In this document: positions 29,260 to 37,636 of the stretch, one piece after another
Numbering within the stretch: position 1 is the stretch's first letter
Layout: the number at the start of each line of letters is the position of its first letter
Source: Burkholderiales bacterium
GTDB lineage: Bacteria; Pseudomonadota; Gammaproteobacteria; Burkholderiales; Burkholderiaceae_C
Reading direction: 5' to 3'
DNA: 64,000 nt
Assembly (NCBI GenBank): GCA_030604135.1
Contig: JAUVWL010000009.1
Coordinates: forward strand, 62,001-126,000
The notes under the pieces: generated by a model
What the model saw: only the letters and a program-made list of their open reading frames with translations
What the model was told of the DNA's origin: nothing
Databases searched by the model: none
Position numbers and translations under genes: made by a program

Positions 29260-30768
29260 ATGCATATCCACATTCTGGGCATTTGCGGCACCTTCATGGG
29301 AGGCGTCGCAGCCCTGGCCCGCGAGGCGGGCCACCGCGTGACCGGCTGCGACGCCGGCGTCTACCCCCCGATGAGCGACCAGCTCAGGGCCCTGGGCATC
29401 GACCTGATCGAAGGCTTCGGCGCCGACCAGATGGCCCTGCGCCCGGACGTGTTTGTCGTCGGCAACGTGGTCAGCCGGGCCCGTCTGCCCGATGGCAGCC
29501 CCAGATTCCCGCTGATGGAGGCGATCCTGGACGCCGGGGCGTCTTACACCAGCGGGCCGCAGTGGCTGGCCGAGCATGTGCTGCAGGGCCGCCATGTCAT
29601 GGCCGTGGCCGGCACCCACGGCAAGACCACCACCACCTCGATGCTGGCCTGGATCCTGGAGGCCAACGGCCTGAGTCCGGGTTTTCTCGTCGGCGGCGTA
29701 CCGATGAACTTCGGGATTTCTGCGCGCCTGGGCGGCGGGGTGGCTGTGCGCGCTGCGCAGGTAAAGGAGGAGCCCGCGCAGCGGGCGGGGGACACGGAGC
29801 AGAGCGCACAGCCGCCCCGTCGCCCTGTCTTCATCATTGAAGCCGACGAATACGACACCGCTTTTTTTGACAAACGCAGCAAATTTGTCCACTACCGCCC
29901 GCGCACGGCCATCCTGAACAACCTGGAGTTCGATCACGCCGACATCTTTGACGACCTCAAGGCCATCGAGCGCCAGTTCCACCACCTGGTGCGCACCGTG
30001 CCGGCCAGCGGCCGCGTCGTGGTCAATGGACTTGAGGAAAGCCTGGACCGGGTGCTGCACATGGGCTGCTGGAGCGAGGTGCGCAGCTTCGGCGCTGCGG
30101 TCAGCGACTTCACCGCGGTCGGCGAACCCCATGACTTCGAGGTCTGCCAGGCGGGTCGGTCCGTGGCCCGCGTGACCTGGGCACTGGAAGGCGTTCACAA
30201 CCAGCTCAATGCCCTGGCCGCCATCGCCGCTGCGGACCATGTGGGTGTGCCGGCGGCGCACGCCGCTCGCGCGCTGGCCGACTTTGCCAATGTGCGCCGC
30301 CGCATGGAACGGCGTGGCGCCGTCACGCTGCCCGCATCAGACAGACCGGTGACCGTGTACGACGACTTCGCGCACCACCCCACGGCCATCCGCACCACAC
30401 TCGACGGGCTGAAGCGGCGGCTGCAGGCCAGCGGTGACACAGGTCGCATCCTCGCCGCCTTCGAGCCACGCAGCAACACCATGAAGCTCGGCACCATGAA
30501 ATCGCAGCTGCCCTGGAGCCTCGAAGCAGCGGACCTGGCCTTCTGTCATGCCGGCGGTCTGGACTGGGATGCTGCCGAAGTGCTGGCACCCATGGGCGTG
30601 CGGGCACAGGTCAGCCCCTCGGTCGATGAACTGGTCCAGGCCGTGCTGCGGACAGTCCGCCCAGGCGACCACGTGGTCTGCATGAGCAACGGCGGGTTCG
30701 GCGGCGTGCACCAGCGCTTGCTGGACGGTCTGCTCTTCCAGGGCCGGAGCCGCGCACCCTCTCAGTAG
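29260..30768 (+). CDS. mpl: UDP-N-acetylmuramate:L-alanyl-gamma-D-glutamyl-meso-DAP ligase
   Basis: Mur-ligase that reattaches recycled tripeptide to UDP-MurNAc, bypassing MurC/D/E; AmpD (16594) generates its substrate. Motifs: HILGICGTFMGG at the N-terminus, P-loop GTHGKTTTT (118-126), IIEADEYDTAFFDKRSKF, NNLEFDHADIFDDL and YDDFAHHPTAI. The length is 502. Residues about 159-188 form a non-conserved Ala/Gln/Arg insertion between SARLG and the VFIIEADEYD strand. Its DNA contains a CCCGC-GCA-GCGGG palindrome in a G-rich context. The last 7 bp overlap the convergent gene. Confidence 0.96.
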   Translation: MHIHILGICGTFMGGVAALAREAGHRVTGCDAGVYPPMSDQLRALGIDLIEGFGADQMALRPDVFVVGNVVSRARLPDGSPRFPLMEAILDAGASYTSGPQWLAEHVLQGRHVMAVAGTHGKTTTTSMLAWILEANGLSPGFLVGGVPMNFGISARLGGGVAVRAAQVKEEPAQRAGDTEQSAQPPRRPVFIIEADEYDTAFFDKRSKFVHYRPRTAILNNLEFDHADIFDDLKAIERQFHHLVRTVPASGRVVVNGLEESLDRVLHMGCWSEVRSFGAAVSDFTAVGEPHDFEVCQAGRSVARVTWALEGVHNQLNALAAIAAADHVGVPAAHAARALADFANVRRRMERRGAVTLPASDRPVTVYDDFAHHPTAIRTTLDGLKRRLQASGDTGRILAAFEPRSNTMKLGTMKSQLPWSLEAADLAFCHAGGLDWDAAEVLAPMGVRAQVSPSVDELVQAVLRTVRPGDHVVCMSNGGFGGVHQRLLDGLLFQGRSRAPSQ

Positions 30769-31085
30769 GCGATGGACTGCCCTGGCACGTCCAGCGTGAT
30801 CACTGGCTTGGCAAGCGCCGCACTGGCAGCGCGGGCAAACGCCATGGCCCACGGGCGGTGACCTGCATCGCGAAAGCGCTCCTGACCGGCCGCCTCGGCC
30901 ACAGCCAGCACCTTGTCGGCGGTCAGTACCTTGCCGGTCGGTCGGATCGGGTCGCAGCCCATGAAGGTGAACTGCTCGTCCAGCCAGGTGCGCGCCAACT
31001 CATGCGGCATGGGCTGCACTTCTTCCAGATCGAAGGCGTAGGTGTTGAGAGGGTCACCCCAGCTCACGGTGACTTGACTGCGCAT
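30762..31085 (-). CDS. Small conserved hypothetical protein
   Basis: 107 residues from an ATG at 31085, with GAGGAGAG 8 bases upstream. No signal or membrane span. The sequence (MRSQVTVSWGDPLNTYAF...ARTWLDEQFTFMGCDPIRP) is not one I can assign. It is convergent with mpl, with a 7-bp overlap at the 3' ends, and 75 bp downstream of another unrecognised gene on the same strand. Confidence 0.65.
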   Translation of the reverse strand: MRSQVTVSWGDPLNTYAFDLEEVQPMPHELARTWLDEQFTFMGCDPIRPTGKVLTADKVLAVAEAAGQERFRDAGHRPWAMAFARAASAALAKPVITLDVPGQSIAY

Positions 31086-31160
31086 GTTCGACTCTCCTCG
31101 CGTGTCGGGCGGACGTCGGAAACGCGCCCGTCCCGGTGGCATCAAGTGTAGCCCAGGCAA

Positions 31161-32237
31161 TCAGACATCTTCTTCGCGAAGCGGCATGGGCGCCGTGAGG
31201 TCGTGGGGAGGGTGGATCGCACGCAAGGGGGAGTGCTGCGCTTCGCGCAGCGTGCTGGTTGGCGCACCCAGTTGCGAGTACTCCATGGTTCGCGAAACCG
31301 CCACCGTATCGGGCACAGCCTGATCGAGCTGCAGCACGCCCAGGTCCTTGCGCACGCGGCTCTCGGCACGGCGTGCTCTCTCGGCATCGGTGGTCACCGC
31401 ACCCGCGTAGTAGAGAGAAGCCAGGTGGTGGGCCAGGTCGGCTGCGGGGGCCCGCGTGCGCTCACCCAGCTCAGCCAGGGTAGCGGATCTCACGGTCAGC
31501 TCGCGCATGATCAGCAGGTGCAGGTCGTCAAACCAGCGTGCCGGCATGCGCGGAACGCGCCGCAGGTACACCGGCAGCTGCCGATAGCGGGCCGGCAACA
31601 CATCCAGGTGCGTGCGCACCGCATAGGTCCACATCACCCGGTGCAAGGGCAGACGAATGAACGACGATGGGATGTCGTTGGCCAGCGACGGGCGCCTGAC
31701 CCATTCGGCCGCCGCCAGGTCGACCGGCCGAGCCGGTATGTGCAGGCCGACACGCCACTGATCCAGGTCGATCACGGCCAGCAACTTGCCTTCATGGGTC
31801 AGGTGCACCACGCCGCGCCGGTATTGGTCGACCCGCTCAACCAGCAAGGCACCCAGTGCAAACTGGGTTCGCAAGGGGCGCAGCCAGGCCTCAAAGCGCT
31901 GCAGGCGCTGGCGCACGCTGGCCTCGTCATCGGCATCAAAAAACTCGGCCGACGCAAAGCCCTCCGGCAATGGGGAGGCAAAGGCCAGCGGTCGATCCAC
32001 CTCGGTGCGGTTGAGAGTCAACCGGGTGCCACTGCCGTGCGGATGGCGAATCACCACCGCATCGCGGCCCAGCACCTCCACCGAATGCCCGGCGATCATC
32101 CAGGCATCGGCGACGTGGGGGTCGAAGGCCTGCCACTCGGGCCAGCCCGGCTGCCCCTGCCGCATCCAGGCCACCATGCGGTTGGCCTGGGCTTCGGCGA
32201 AGCCCAGCAAACCCAGGCGCAAAACCGGCTGTTCCAA
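31161..32237 (-). CDS. Hypothetical protein with C-terminal winged-helix-like segment, TTG start
   Basis: 358 residues if started at TTG 32237, chosen because AGGAG lies exactly 5 bases upstream; no suitable ATG is near. No signal peptide or membrane span. Near residues 235-290 the segment LLIMRELTVRSATLAELGER...ADLAHHLASLYYAGAVTTD looks like a winged helix, which would suggest DNA binding or a protein-interaction module. The N-terminal ~200 residues (beginning LEQPVLRLGLLGFAEAQANRM) match no family I know. It lies downstream of aroG after 162 bp. Confidence 0.65.
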   Translation of the reverse strand: MEQPVLRLGLLGFAEAQANRMVAWMRQGQPGWPEWQAFDPHVADAWMIAGHSVEVLGRDAVVIRHPHGSGTRLTLNRTEVDRPLAFASPLPEGFASAEFFDADDEASVRQRLQRFEAWLRPLRTQFALGALLVERVDQYRRGVVHLTHEGKLLAVIDLDQWRVGLHIPARPVDLAAAEWVRRPSLANDIPSSFIRLPLHRVMWTYAVRTHLDVLPARYRQLPVYLRRVPRMPARWFDDLHLLIMRELTVRSATLAELGERTRAPAADLAHHLASLYYAGAVTTDAERARRAESRVRKDLGVLQLDQAVPDTVAVSRTMEYSQLGAPTSTLREAQHSPLRAIHPPHDLTAPMPLREEDV

Positions 32238-32399
32238 AAACTCTCCTGTCGAGGTGACGCTGTGCGAATCCGGATGAGCAGATCGGCCACCGACCCCTCC
32301 CCTATCAAGGATACCAAGCCATGCTCCCGGAAACAACGACCGGTTGTCACGGGCGTGCCGCTTGCATGAACGACAGCACGCCGCGACGATGGTCTCAGT

Positions 32400-33533
32400 T
32401 CAACTGCGCAGCTGGCGGGCCTGTTGAACCGCCCCCGCAAGCACCTCCAGCGCCTGCACCGAGTCGCTCCAGCCCAGACAGGCGTCGGTGATGCTCTTGC
32501 CGTACTCCAGCTGCCGCGCATCGTCCTTGCCCGGGGTGAACTTCTGGGCGCCGGCCTCGATATGGCTTTCGATCATGACCCCGAAGATGCTGCGCGAGCC
32601 GCCGGCAATCTGCGAGGCGATGTCACGCGCCACCTCCAGCTGCTTCTCGTGCTGCTTGCTGCTGTTGGCATGGCTGCAGTCGACCATCAGTCGCGGCGGC
32701 AGCTTGGCCGCCTCCAGCTCGCTGACGGCAGCGGCCACGTGCTGCGCATCGTAGTTCGGCGCCTTTCCACCACGCAGGATGACGTGGCAATCCTTGTTGC
32801 CCTTGGTCTGAACAATGGCCACCTGCCCGTTCTTGTGCACCGACAGGAAGTGGTGGCCACGCGCGGCCGCCTGGATGGCGTCGGTGGCGATCTTGATGTT
32901 GCCGTCGGTGCCGTTCTTGAAGCCGATCGGTGCCGACAGCCCCGAGGCCAGCTCGCGGTGCACCTGACTCTCGGTGGTCCGTGCGCCAATGGCACCCCAG
33001 GCGATCAGGTCTCCGATGTACTGCGGGCTGATCACGTCCAGGAACTCGCTGCCGGCCGGCAGGCCCAGCCGGTTGATCTCGATCAGCAGCTGGCGCGCCA
33101 TGCGCAGCCCTTCGTCGATACGGTAGCTTTCATCCAGGTAGGGGTCGTTGATGAGGCCCTTCCAGCCGACCGTGGTGCGTGGCTTCTCGAAATACACCCG
33201 CATCACGATCTCCAGCGTGTCGGCGAATTTCTCGCGCAGCGGCAGCAGCCGGCGCGCATAGTCCACCGCGGCGGCCGGGTCGTGAATGGAGCAAGGCCCA
33301 ATCACCACCAGCAGGCGGTCATCCTGGCCGTGCAGGATGCGGTGGATGTGCTTTCGGGTACGGCCGATCAGGGCCTCCACCGGCGTGCCACCGATGGGGA
33401 AGAAGCGGATGAGGTGCTCGGGAGGCGGCAACACGGTGATGTCCTTGATGCGTTCGTCGTCGGTTTCGCTGGTCTTGTCGACAGGACGGGCATGCCAGGC
33501 ATCGCTGCTGGGAGAGACGGTTTTCGCGTTCAT
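32400..33533 (-). CDS. aroG: 3-deoxy-7-phosphoheptulonate synthase (class I DAHP synthase)
   Basis: First enzyme of the shikimate pathway: condenses PEP with erythrose-4-phosphate. Class I motifs: VVIGPCSIHDPAAAVDYARRL, RVYFEKPRTTVGWKGLINDP, GARTTESQVHRELASGLS, GFKNGTDGNIKIA and DCSHANSSK. The length is 377 from the ATG at 33533. Which aromatic acid inhibits it is not clear from sequence. Upstream lies a leader peptide with six aromatic codons in eight and a Rho-independent terminator, so the gene is almost certainly controlled by transcription attenuation. Confidence 0.96.
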   Translation of the reverse strand: MNAKTVSPSSDAWHARPVDKTSETDDERIKDITVLPPPEHLIRFFPIGGTPVEALIGRTRKHIHRILHGQDDRLLVVIGPCSIHDPAAAVDYARRLLPLREKFADTLEIVMRVYFEKPRTTVGWKGLINDPYLDESYRIDEGLRMARQLLIEINRLGLPAGSEFLDVISPQYIGDLIAWGAIGARTTESQVHRELASGLSAPIGFKNGTDGNIKIATDAIQAAARGHHFLSVHKNGQVAIVQTKGNKDCHVILRGGKAPNYDAQHVAAAVSELEAAKLPPRLMVDCSHANSSKQHEKQLEVARDIASQIAGGSRSIFGVMIESHIEAGAQKFTPGKDDARQLEYGKSITDACLGWSDSVQALEVLAGAVQQARQLRS

Positions 33534-33584
33534 CGTGGGGCTCCTGAGGCTTCGGTGACGGGATCGGACAAATGGGAAGGGCAC

Positions 33585-33620
33585 AAGAAAAAACCGCCGG
33601 GCTTGTGGCGCCGGCGGTTT
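33585..33620 (-). terminator. Attenuator terminator in the aroG leader
   Basis: On the minus strand a 9-bp stem AACCGCCGG / CCGGCGGTT (33619-33611 and 33600-33592) with a 10-nt loop is followed by TTTTTTCTT. It lies before, not after, the structural gene. The leader-peptide segment CCCCGGCGG (33669-33661) is nearly identical to the 3' arm and could pair with the 5' arm CCGCCGG as antiterminator. Confidence 0.85.
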
Positions 33621-33641
33621 GATCGAGATTCGGTGATGCGA

Positions 33642-33716
33642 CTACAGCCTCGCCTCTCGTCCGCCGGGGACAGAGAACCAAAAGTAGCCAAAATGGAAGG
33701 CGACGGGCTTGTGCAT
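33642..33716 (-). CDS. Aromatic-rich leader peptide of the aroG attenuator
   Basis: 24 codons, translated as MHKPVAFHFGYFWFSVPGGR followed by EARL. Residues 7-14 contain four Phe, one Tyr and one Trp. Starvation for charged tRNA-Phe, -Tyr or -Trp would stall the ribosome here. The stop is 22 nt before the terminator stem begins, the usual geometry. Only a weak GGA lies before the ATG. No clear promoter was found between this ATG and the chrA stop (58 bp). Confidence 0.8.
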   Translation of the reverse strand: MHKPVAFHFGYFWFSVPGGREARL

Positions 33717-33774
33717 AAGTTCCAAATGTAGCACAGCCTGCATGACGGCCGTCTTACAGGTAGGTGCTCAGGCA

Positions 33775-35139
33775 TCAGACCACGCCTGCGCTTTGCCACA
33801 TCCAGCCGATGAGCGCGCTGGCCAATATGACCTTGACAACACCTTGCTTGAAAACGAACAGAGCCCATGCGGCGATCACCACGAGGACCAGGCCCACCCA
33901 GTCTGGAGATGACCAGTTCGCCACAGACCATCCGGACGGATAGGCCACGTGAAGCAAGAAGAACAAGGCAAGGCTGGCGACAACACCCACCACAGCAGCG
34001 GTGATCCCTGTCAGGGGAGCCGTGAAGTGGAGCTTGCCGTGGGTGCTTTCCACAAAGGGCCCGCCAGCGAGAATGAAAACAAAAGAGGGCAAGAAAGTGA
34101 ACCAGGTGACCACCATGGCCGCCAGGGTTGCCCCGACAAACAAGGCATCGGCGCCCAACACCTGCTGACCCCATCCCCCGAGAAATCCAACAAAGGCGAC
34201 CACCATGATCAAGGGGCCTGGCGTGCTTTCACCCAGCGCGAGGCCATCGATCATTTGAGGACCCAGCAACCACCCGTGCTCCAGCACCGCACCCTGGTAC
34301 ACGTAGGGCAGGACGGCATAGGCTCCACCAAAGGTGAGCAAGGCGGCCTTGGTGAAAAACCAGCCCATGGTGGCGAGCGTGCCGCTCCAGCCCTGCCACA
34401 CCACCAACATGCCCATCGATGCGATCCACAGCGCTGCGCCTGTGGCCACCACGCGCAGGAAGCGCGACCGCTTGAAACGCGCATGCACGGGCGTCGGTGT
34501 GTGGTCATCGATCACGGCCGGCGAATGGTCGCTGTCGGCCGCCTGCGCCCGATGACCACCCTCTCCCTGCACCAGCTGGGACGGAGCCCACCGCCCCGCC
34601 AGCCCGCCCGCCAGGGCCGCGCAAAGCACAACCAGTGGGAATGGAACGGCAAACAGCGCCAAGGCCACAAAACTGCCTATCGCAATACCCCACAGAAGCG
34701 GTGCGCGCCTGGGACTGCGCAAGGTCTTGGCACCCAATCGATGCACCGCGTGCAGGACCAGCGCCGCCACAGCAGGCTTGATGCCATAAAGCAGACCGGC
34801 AACCCAGCCCACCTGGCCATAGTTCAGGTAGACCCAGCTCAAGCCAATCAGGATCAGCAGCGACGGCAAGACGAATAGCACACCCGCCACGATGCCGCCC
34901 CAGGTGCGGTGAAGCAACCACCCGATATACACAGCCAGTTGCTGGGCCTCGGGGCCCGGCAGGAGCATGCAATAGTTCAATGCATGCAGAAAGCGCCGCT
35001 CACTGATCCAGCGTCGCTGTTCGACCAACTCCCGGTGCATGACGGCGATTTGCCCGGCCGGACCGCCAAAACTGATGAATCCCAGTTTGCACCAGAACCG
35101 CAAGGCCTCCCAGAAACTCACCTCGCGCGCAGCCGTCAC
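33775..35139 (-). CDS. chrA: Chromate transporter ChrA
   Basis: 454-residue two-domain CHR-family membrane protein that exports chromate. Both halves carry the family signature: GFISFGGPAGQIAVMHRELV with LLPGPEAQQLAVYIG in the N-half, and ALLTFGGAYAVLPYVYQGAV with LGESTPGPLIMVVAFVGFLGG in the C-half. About ten spans are predicted, with a His/Asp-rich linker near residues 195-225. The GTG start at 35139 overlaps the chrB stop (GTGA) and has GGAGG 5 bases upstream; no ATG is available. Confidence 0.93.
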   Translation of the reverse strand: MTAAREVSFWEALRFWCKLGFISFGGPAGQIAVMHRELVEQRRWISERRFLHALNYCMLLPGPEAQQLAVYIGWLLHRTWGGIVAGVLFVLPSLLILIGLSWVYLNYGQVGWVAGLLYGIKPAVAALVLHAVHRLGAKTLRSPRRAPLLWGIAIGSFVALALFAVPFPLVVLCAALAGGLAGRWAPSQLVQGEGGHRAQAADSDHSPAVIDDHTPTPVHARFKRSRFLRVVATGAALWIASMGMLVVWQGWSGTLATMGWFFTKAALLTFGGAYAVLPYVYQGAVLEHGWLLGPQMIDGLALGESTPGPLIMVVAFVGFLGGWGQQVLGADALFVGATLAAMVVTWFTFLPSFVFILAGGPFVESTHGKLHFTAPLTGITAAVVGVVASLALFFLLHVAYPSGWSVANWSSPDWVGLVLVVIAAWALFVFKQGVVKVILASALIGWMWQSAGVV

Positions 35140-36008
35140 AGTGGCCTCCAGTTGTGTGTTTCGACTCGACCACCCACCTGCTCGACACACCAGGTGTACA
35201 AGGCGTCATAGACCGGCACCATGGCGTCCAGCATGGCATGGTCATCGTCTGGATGCTGGCGCGACATACCCAGCGACACCGCCACCAGCCCGGCAGCAGG
35301 TGCTGCCAGTTCAAGGCGGTCGGTGTCGGCGCCCCGAACGATGCGGGCCAGCAAGTCGAGCGCTGGAAACCTCAGCTCAAAGGCCCCCAACAAGGCATCA
35401 AAGCTGCACAGATCGCCGACATGAGAAATGGGCGCCCCCGGGATATCAAACGGCGTGGCCTGAAGTTCCTGTGCGCGGTGCACCACCTGCACAGTGGGCA
35501 CATAGTGAAACACAGCTTTTCGGTCCACAAACCGCCGTATCAACCAAGGGCAGGCGATGCGATCGATCTTGGGACGCGCCCGTGTAACCCACCTGGATGG
35601 GCCCGCGCCACCCACACCCAGGTCAAGGCGTTTGCGCAGCACCGGGACAGGCTCCGCACTCAGCGCCTGCAACAGGTCAGGGCTGTCCACACCGGGTTCG
35701 CCACCTTCGATCCCTCCCAGCAGGTACCTGGCATCCCACCCCGCCTGACGCAAGCGTGCTGCCGCTGCCTGACTGACCTCGTGCCCATACACGCAGTACA
35801 CGATCACAGACTGCGGAGAACGGTCTTTTGACCAGAGGTCAATCTCGGTGGGCGGGACGCGCTGAGCCGACGGCAGCATGCTTTCACTGCCAGCGAAGCT
35901 CGCATCCCTGCGAACATCGAGAATCAGGGGAGTGTGTGCCCGCCCCAACAGAGAGGCAAGGGCCCCGGGGCTTATGGCGTGGCTGGGATCTGGTACTGGA
36001 ATGTCCAT
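35136..36008 (-). CDS. chrB: Rhodanese-ChrB fusion, chromate resistance protein
   Basis: 290 residues. The N-terminal rhodanese domain (about 15-105) has LILDVRRDASF and an active-site loop with Cys (VYCVYGHEVSQ). The C-terminal ChrB-type domain includes RPKIDRIACPWLIRRFVDRKAVFHYVP, HVGDLCSFDALLGAF and a DDDHAMLDAMVPVYDALY tail. ChrB is reported as a chromate-responsive regulator or chromate-handling enzyme in other chr operons. Here the usual DNA-binding N-terminus is replaced by the rhodanese, so an enzymatic role is more likely than repression. It is translationally coupled to chrA. Confidence 0.85.
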   Translation of the reverse strand: MDIPVPDPSHAISPGALASLLGRAHTPLILDVRRDASFAGSESMLPSAQRVPPTEIDLWSKDRSPQSVIVYCVYGHEVSQAAAARLRQAGWDARYLLGGIEGGEPGVDSPDLLQALSAEPVPVLRKRLDLGVGGAGPSRWVTRARPKIDRIACPWLIRRFVDRKAVFHYVPTVQVVHRAQELQATPFDIPGAPISHVGDLCSFDALLGAFELRFPALDLLARIVRGADTDRLELAAPAAGLVAVSLGMSRQHPDDDHAMLDAMVPVYDALYTWCVEQVGGRVETHNWRPL

Positions 36009-36132
36009 GGGTGGCTCTCCACATCGAGGAGTGGCCAGCGCTTGGACGGGTACCGTCTATCCAACACAGGATCCGGGAGGCTGTTTTCCCGGGTGGCTCA
36101 AATCATATCAGGTCGAGCCACGCGCAAGTGGT

Positions 36133-37593
36133 TCAAGCCGTGCCGCCCACGGTCAAGGCGTCGATGCGCAATGTTGGCTGACCGACGCCCACCGGCACGC
36201 TCTGGCCTTCCTTGCCGCAAGTACCGACGCCGCTGTCCAGGCGCAGGTCGTTGCCGATCATGCTGACGCGGGTCAGGGCATCGGGGCCGTTGCCAATGAT
36301 CGTTGCCCCTTTGACCGGGTACTGGATCCGGCCGTTCTCCACCCAGTAGGCCTGGCTGGCGGAGAAAACGAACTTGCCGCTGGTGATGTCCACCTGACCC
36401 CCACCGAAGTTGGTGGCGTACAGGCCTTTCTTGATGCTGGCCACGATCTCGTCGGGCGCGTGCTGGCCACCGAGCATGTAGGTGTTGGTCATGCGCGGCA
36501 TGGGCAGGTGGGCGTAGCTCTCGCGACGCCCGTTGCCGGTCGGCTTGACCCCCATCAGGCGCGCATTGAGCGTGTCCTGGATGTAGCCGCGCAGGATGCC
36601 GTCCTCGATCAGCACGTTCTTCTGGGTGGCATGACCTTCGTCATCGACGTTGAGCGAGCCGCGCCGGTCGGCAATGGTGCCGTCGTCCAGCACGGTCACA
36701 CCCTTGGCCGCCACGCGCTGGCCGATGCGACCGGCAAAGGCGCTGGAGCCCTTGCGGTTGAAGTCGCCTTCCAGGCCATGGCCGACCGCTTCGTGCAACA
36801 GCACGCCGGGCCAGCCCGGGCCCAGCACCACGGTCATCTCCCCGGCCGGTGCCGGGCGGGCGTCCAGGTTGGTCAACGCCGCGGAGACCGCCTCGTCAAC
36901 ATAGGACTGGATCATCGCCTCGTCGAAATAGGCCAGGCCGAAACGGCCCCCACCACCGGAGGATCCGACCTCGCGGCGCCCCTTCTGCTCGGCGATGACG
37001 GTGACCGACAGGCGCACCAGCGGCCGCACATCGGCCGCCAGGGTGCCGTCGGCCCGCGCCACCAGCACCACGTCGTGCTCGGCGGCCAGACCGGCCATCA
37101 CCTGCACGATGCGCGGGTCGGCGGCCTTGGCCAGGCGTTCGACCTGCTCCAGCAGAGCCACCTTGGCGCTGCTGTCCAGGGAACCGATGGGGTCGGTGCC
37201 AGGATAGAGCGAACGCGAACGTGACACCTTGGCCGCTGGCGCGCGCACCCGGCGGCTCTGGCCCTGCCCGGAGATGGTGCGCACCGTGTGGGCGGCGTCC
37301 AGCAGGGAGGCCCAGGAAAGGTCATCCGAATAGGCAAACGCGGTTTTTTCGCCGCTGACCGCACGCACGCCAACACCCTGGTCGATGCTGAAGCTGCCGG
37401 TCTTGACGATGCCCTCTTCCAGGCTCCAGCCCTCGCTGCGGGTGGTCTGGAAGTACAGGTCGGCGTCGTCCACCCCGTGCGAGAGAATCTCTCCCAGCGC
37501 CTGGCGCAAGCGGGCCGGGCTCAGGTCGTAGGGTTCGAGCAGGGCCTGCTCGGCAATGGCCAGACGGGCCAGGGTGGGTTCGCGCGCAATCAT
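36133..37593 (-). CDS. tldD: Metalloprotease TldD
   Basis: Cytoplasmic zinc protease subunit that works with TldE/PmbA in degrading unfolded peptides and maturing some ribosomally made peptides and antitoxins. The zinc motif is HEAVGHGLEGD (HExxxH type). Other conserved segments are LEEGIVKTGSFSIDQGVGVRAVSG, GSLNVDDEGHATQKNVLIEDG and TNTYMLGG. The length is 486 from the ATG at 37593, normal for TldD. A pmbA gene is not in the window. Confidence 0.96.
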   Translation of the reverse strand: MIAREPTLARLAIAEQALLEPYDLSPARLRQALGEILSHGVDDADLYFQTTRSEGWSLEEGIVKTGSFSIDQGVGVRAVSGEKTAFAYSDDLSWASLLDAAHTVRTISGQGQSRRVRAPAAKVSRSRSLYPGTDPIGSLDSSAKVALLEQVERLAKAADPRIVQVMAGLAAEHDVVLVARADGTLAADVRPLVRLSVTVIAEQKGRREVGSSGGGGRFGLAYFDEAMIQSYVDEAVSAALTNLDARPAPAGEMTVVLGPGWPGVLLHEAVGHGLEGDFNRKGSSAFAGRIGQRVAAKGVTVLDDGTIADRRGSLNVDDEGHATQKNVLIEDGILRGYIQDTLNARLMGVKPTGNGRRESYAHLPMPRMTNTYMLGGQHAPDEIVASIKKGLYATNFGGGQVDITSGKFVFSASQAYWVENGRIQYPVKGATIIGNGPDALTRVSMIGNDLRLDSGVGTCGKEGQSVPVGVGQPTLRIDALTVGGTA

Positions 37594-37636
37594 GCCGTCA
37601 TTGTAGGGATCTACCCAGGGCACTGCACGGGTCGGG

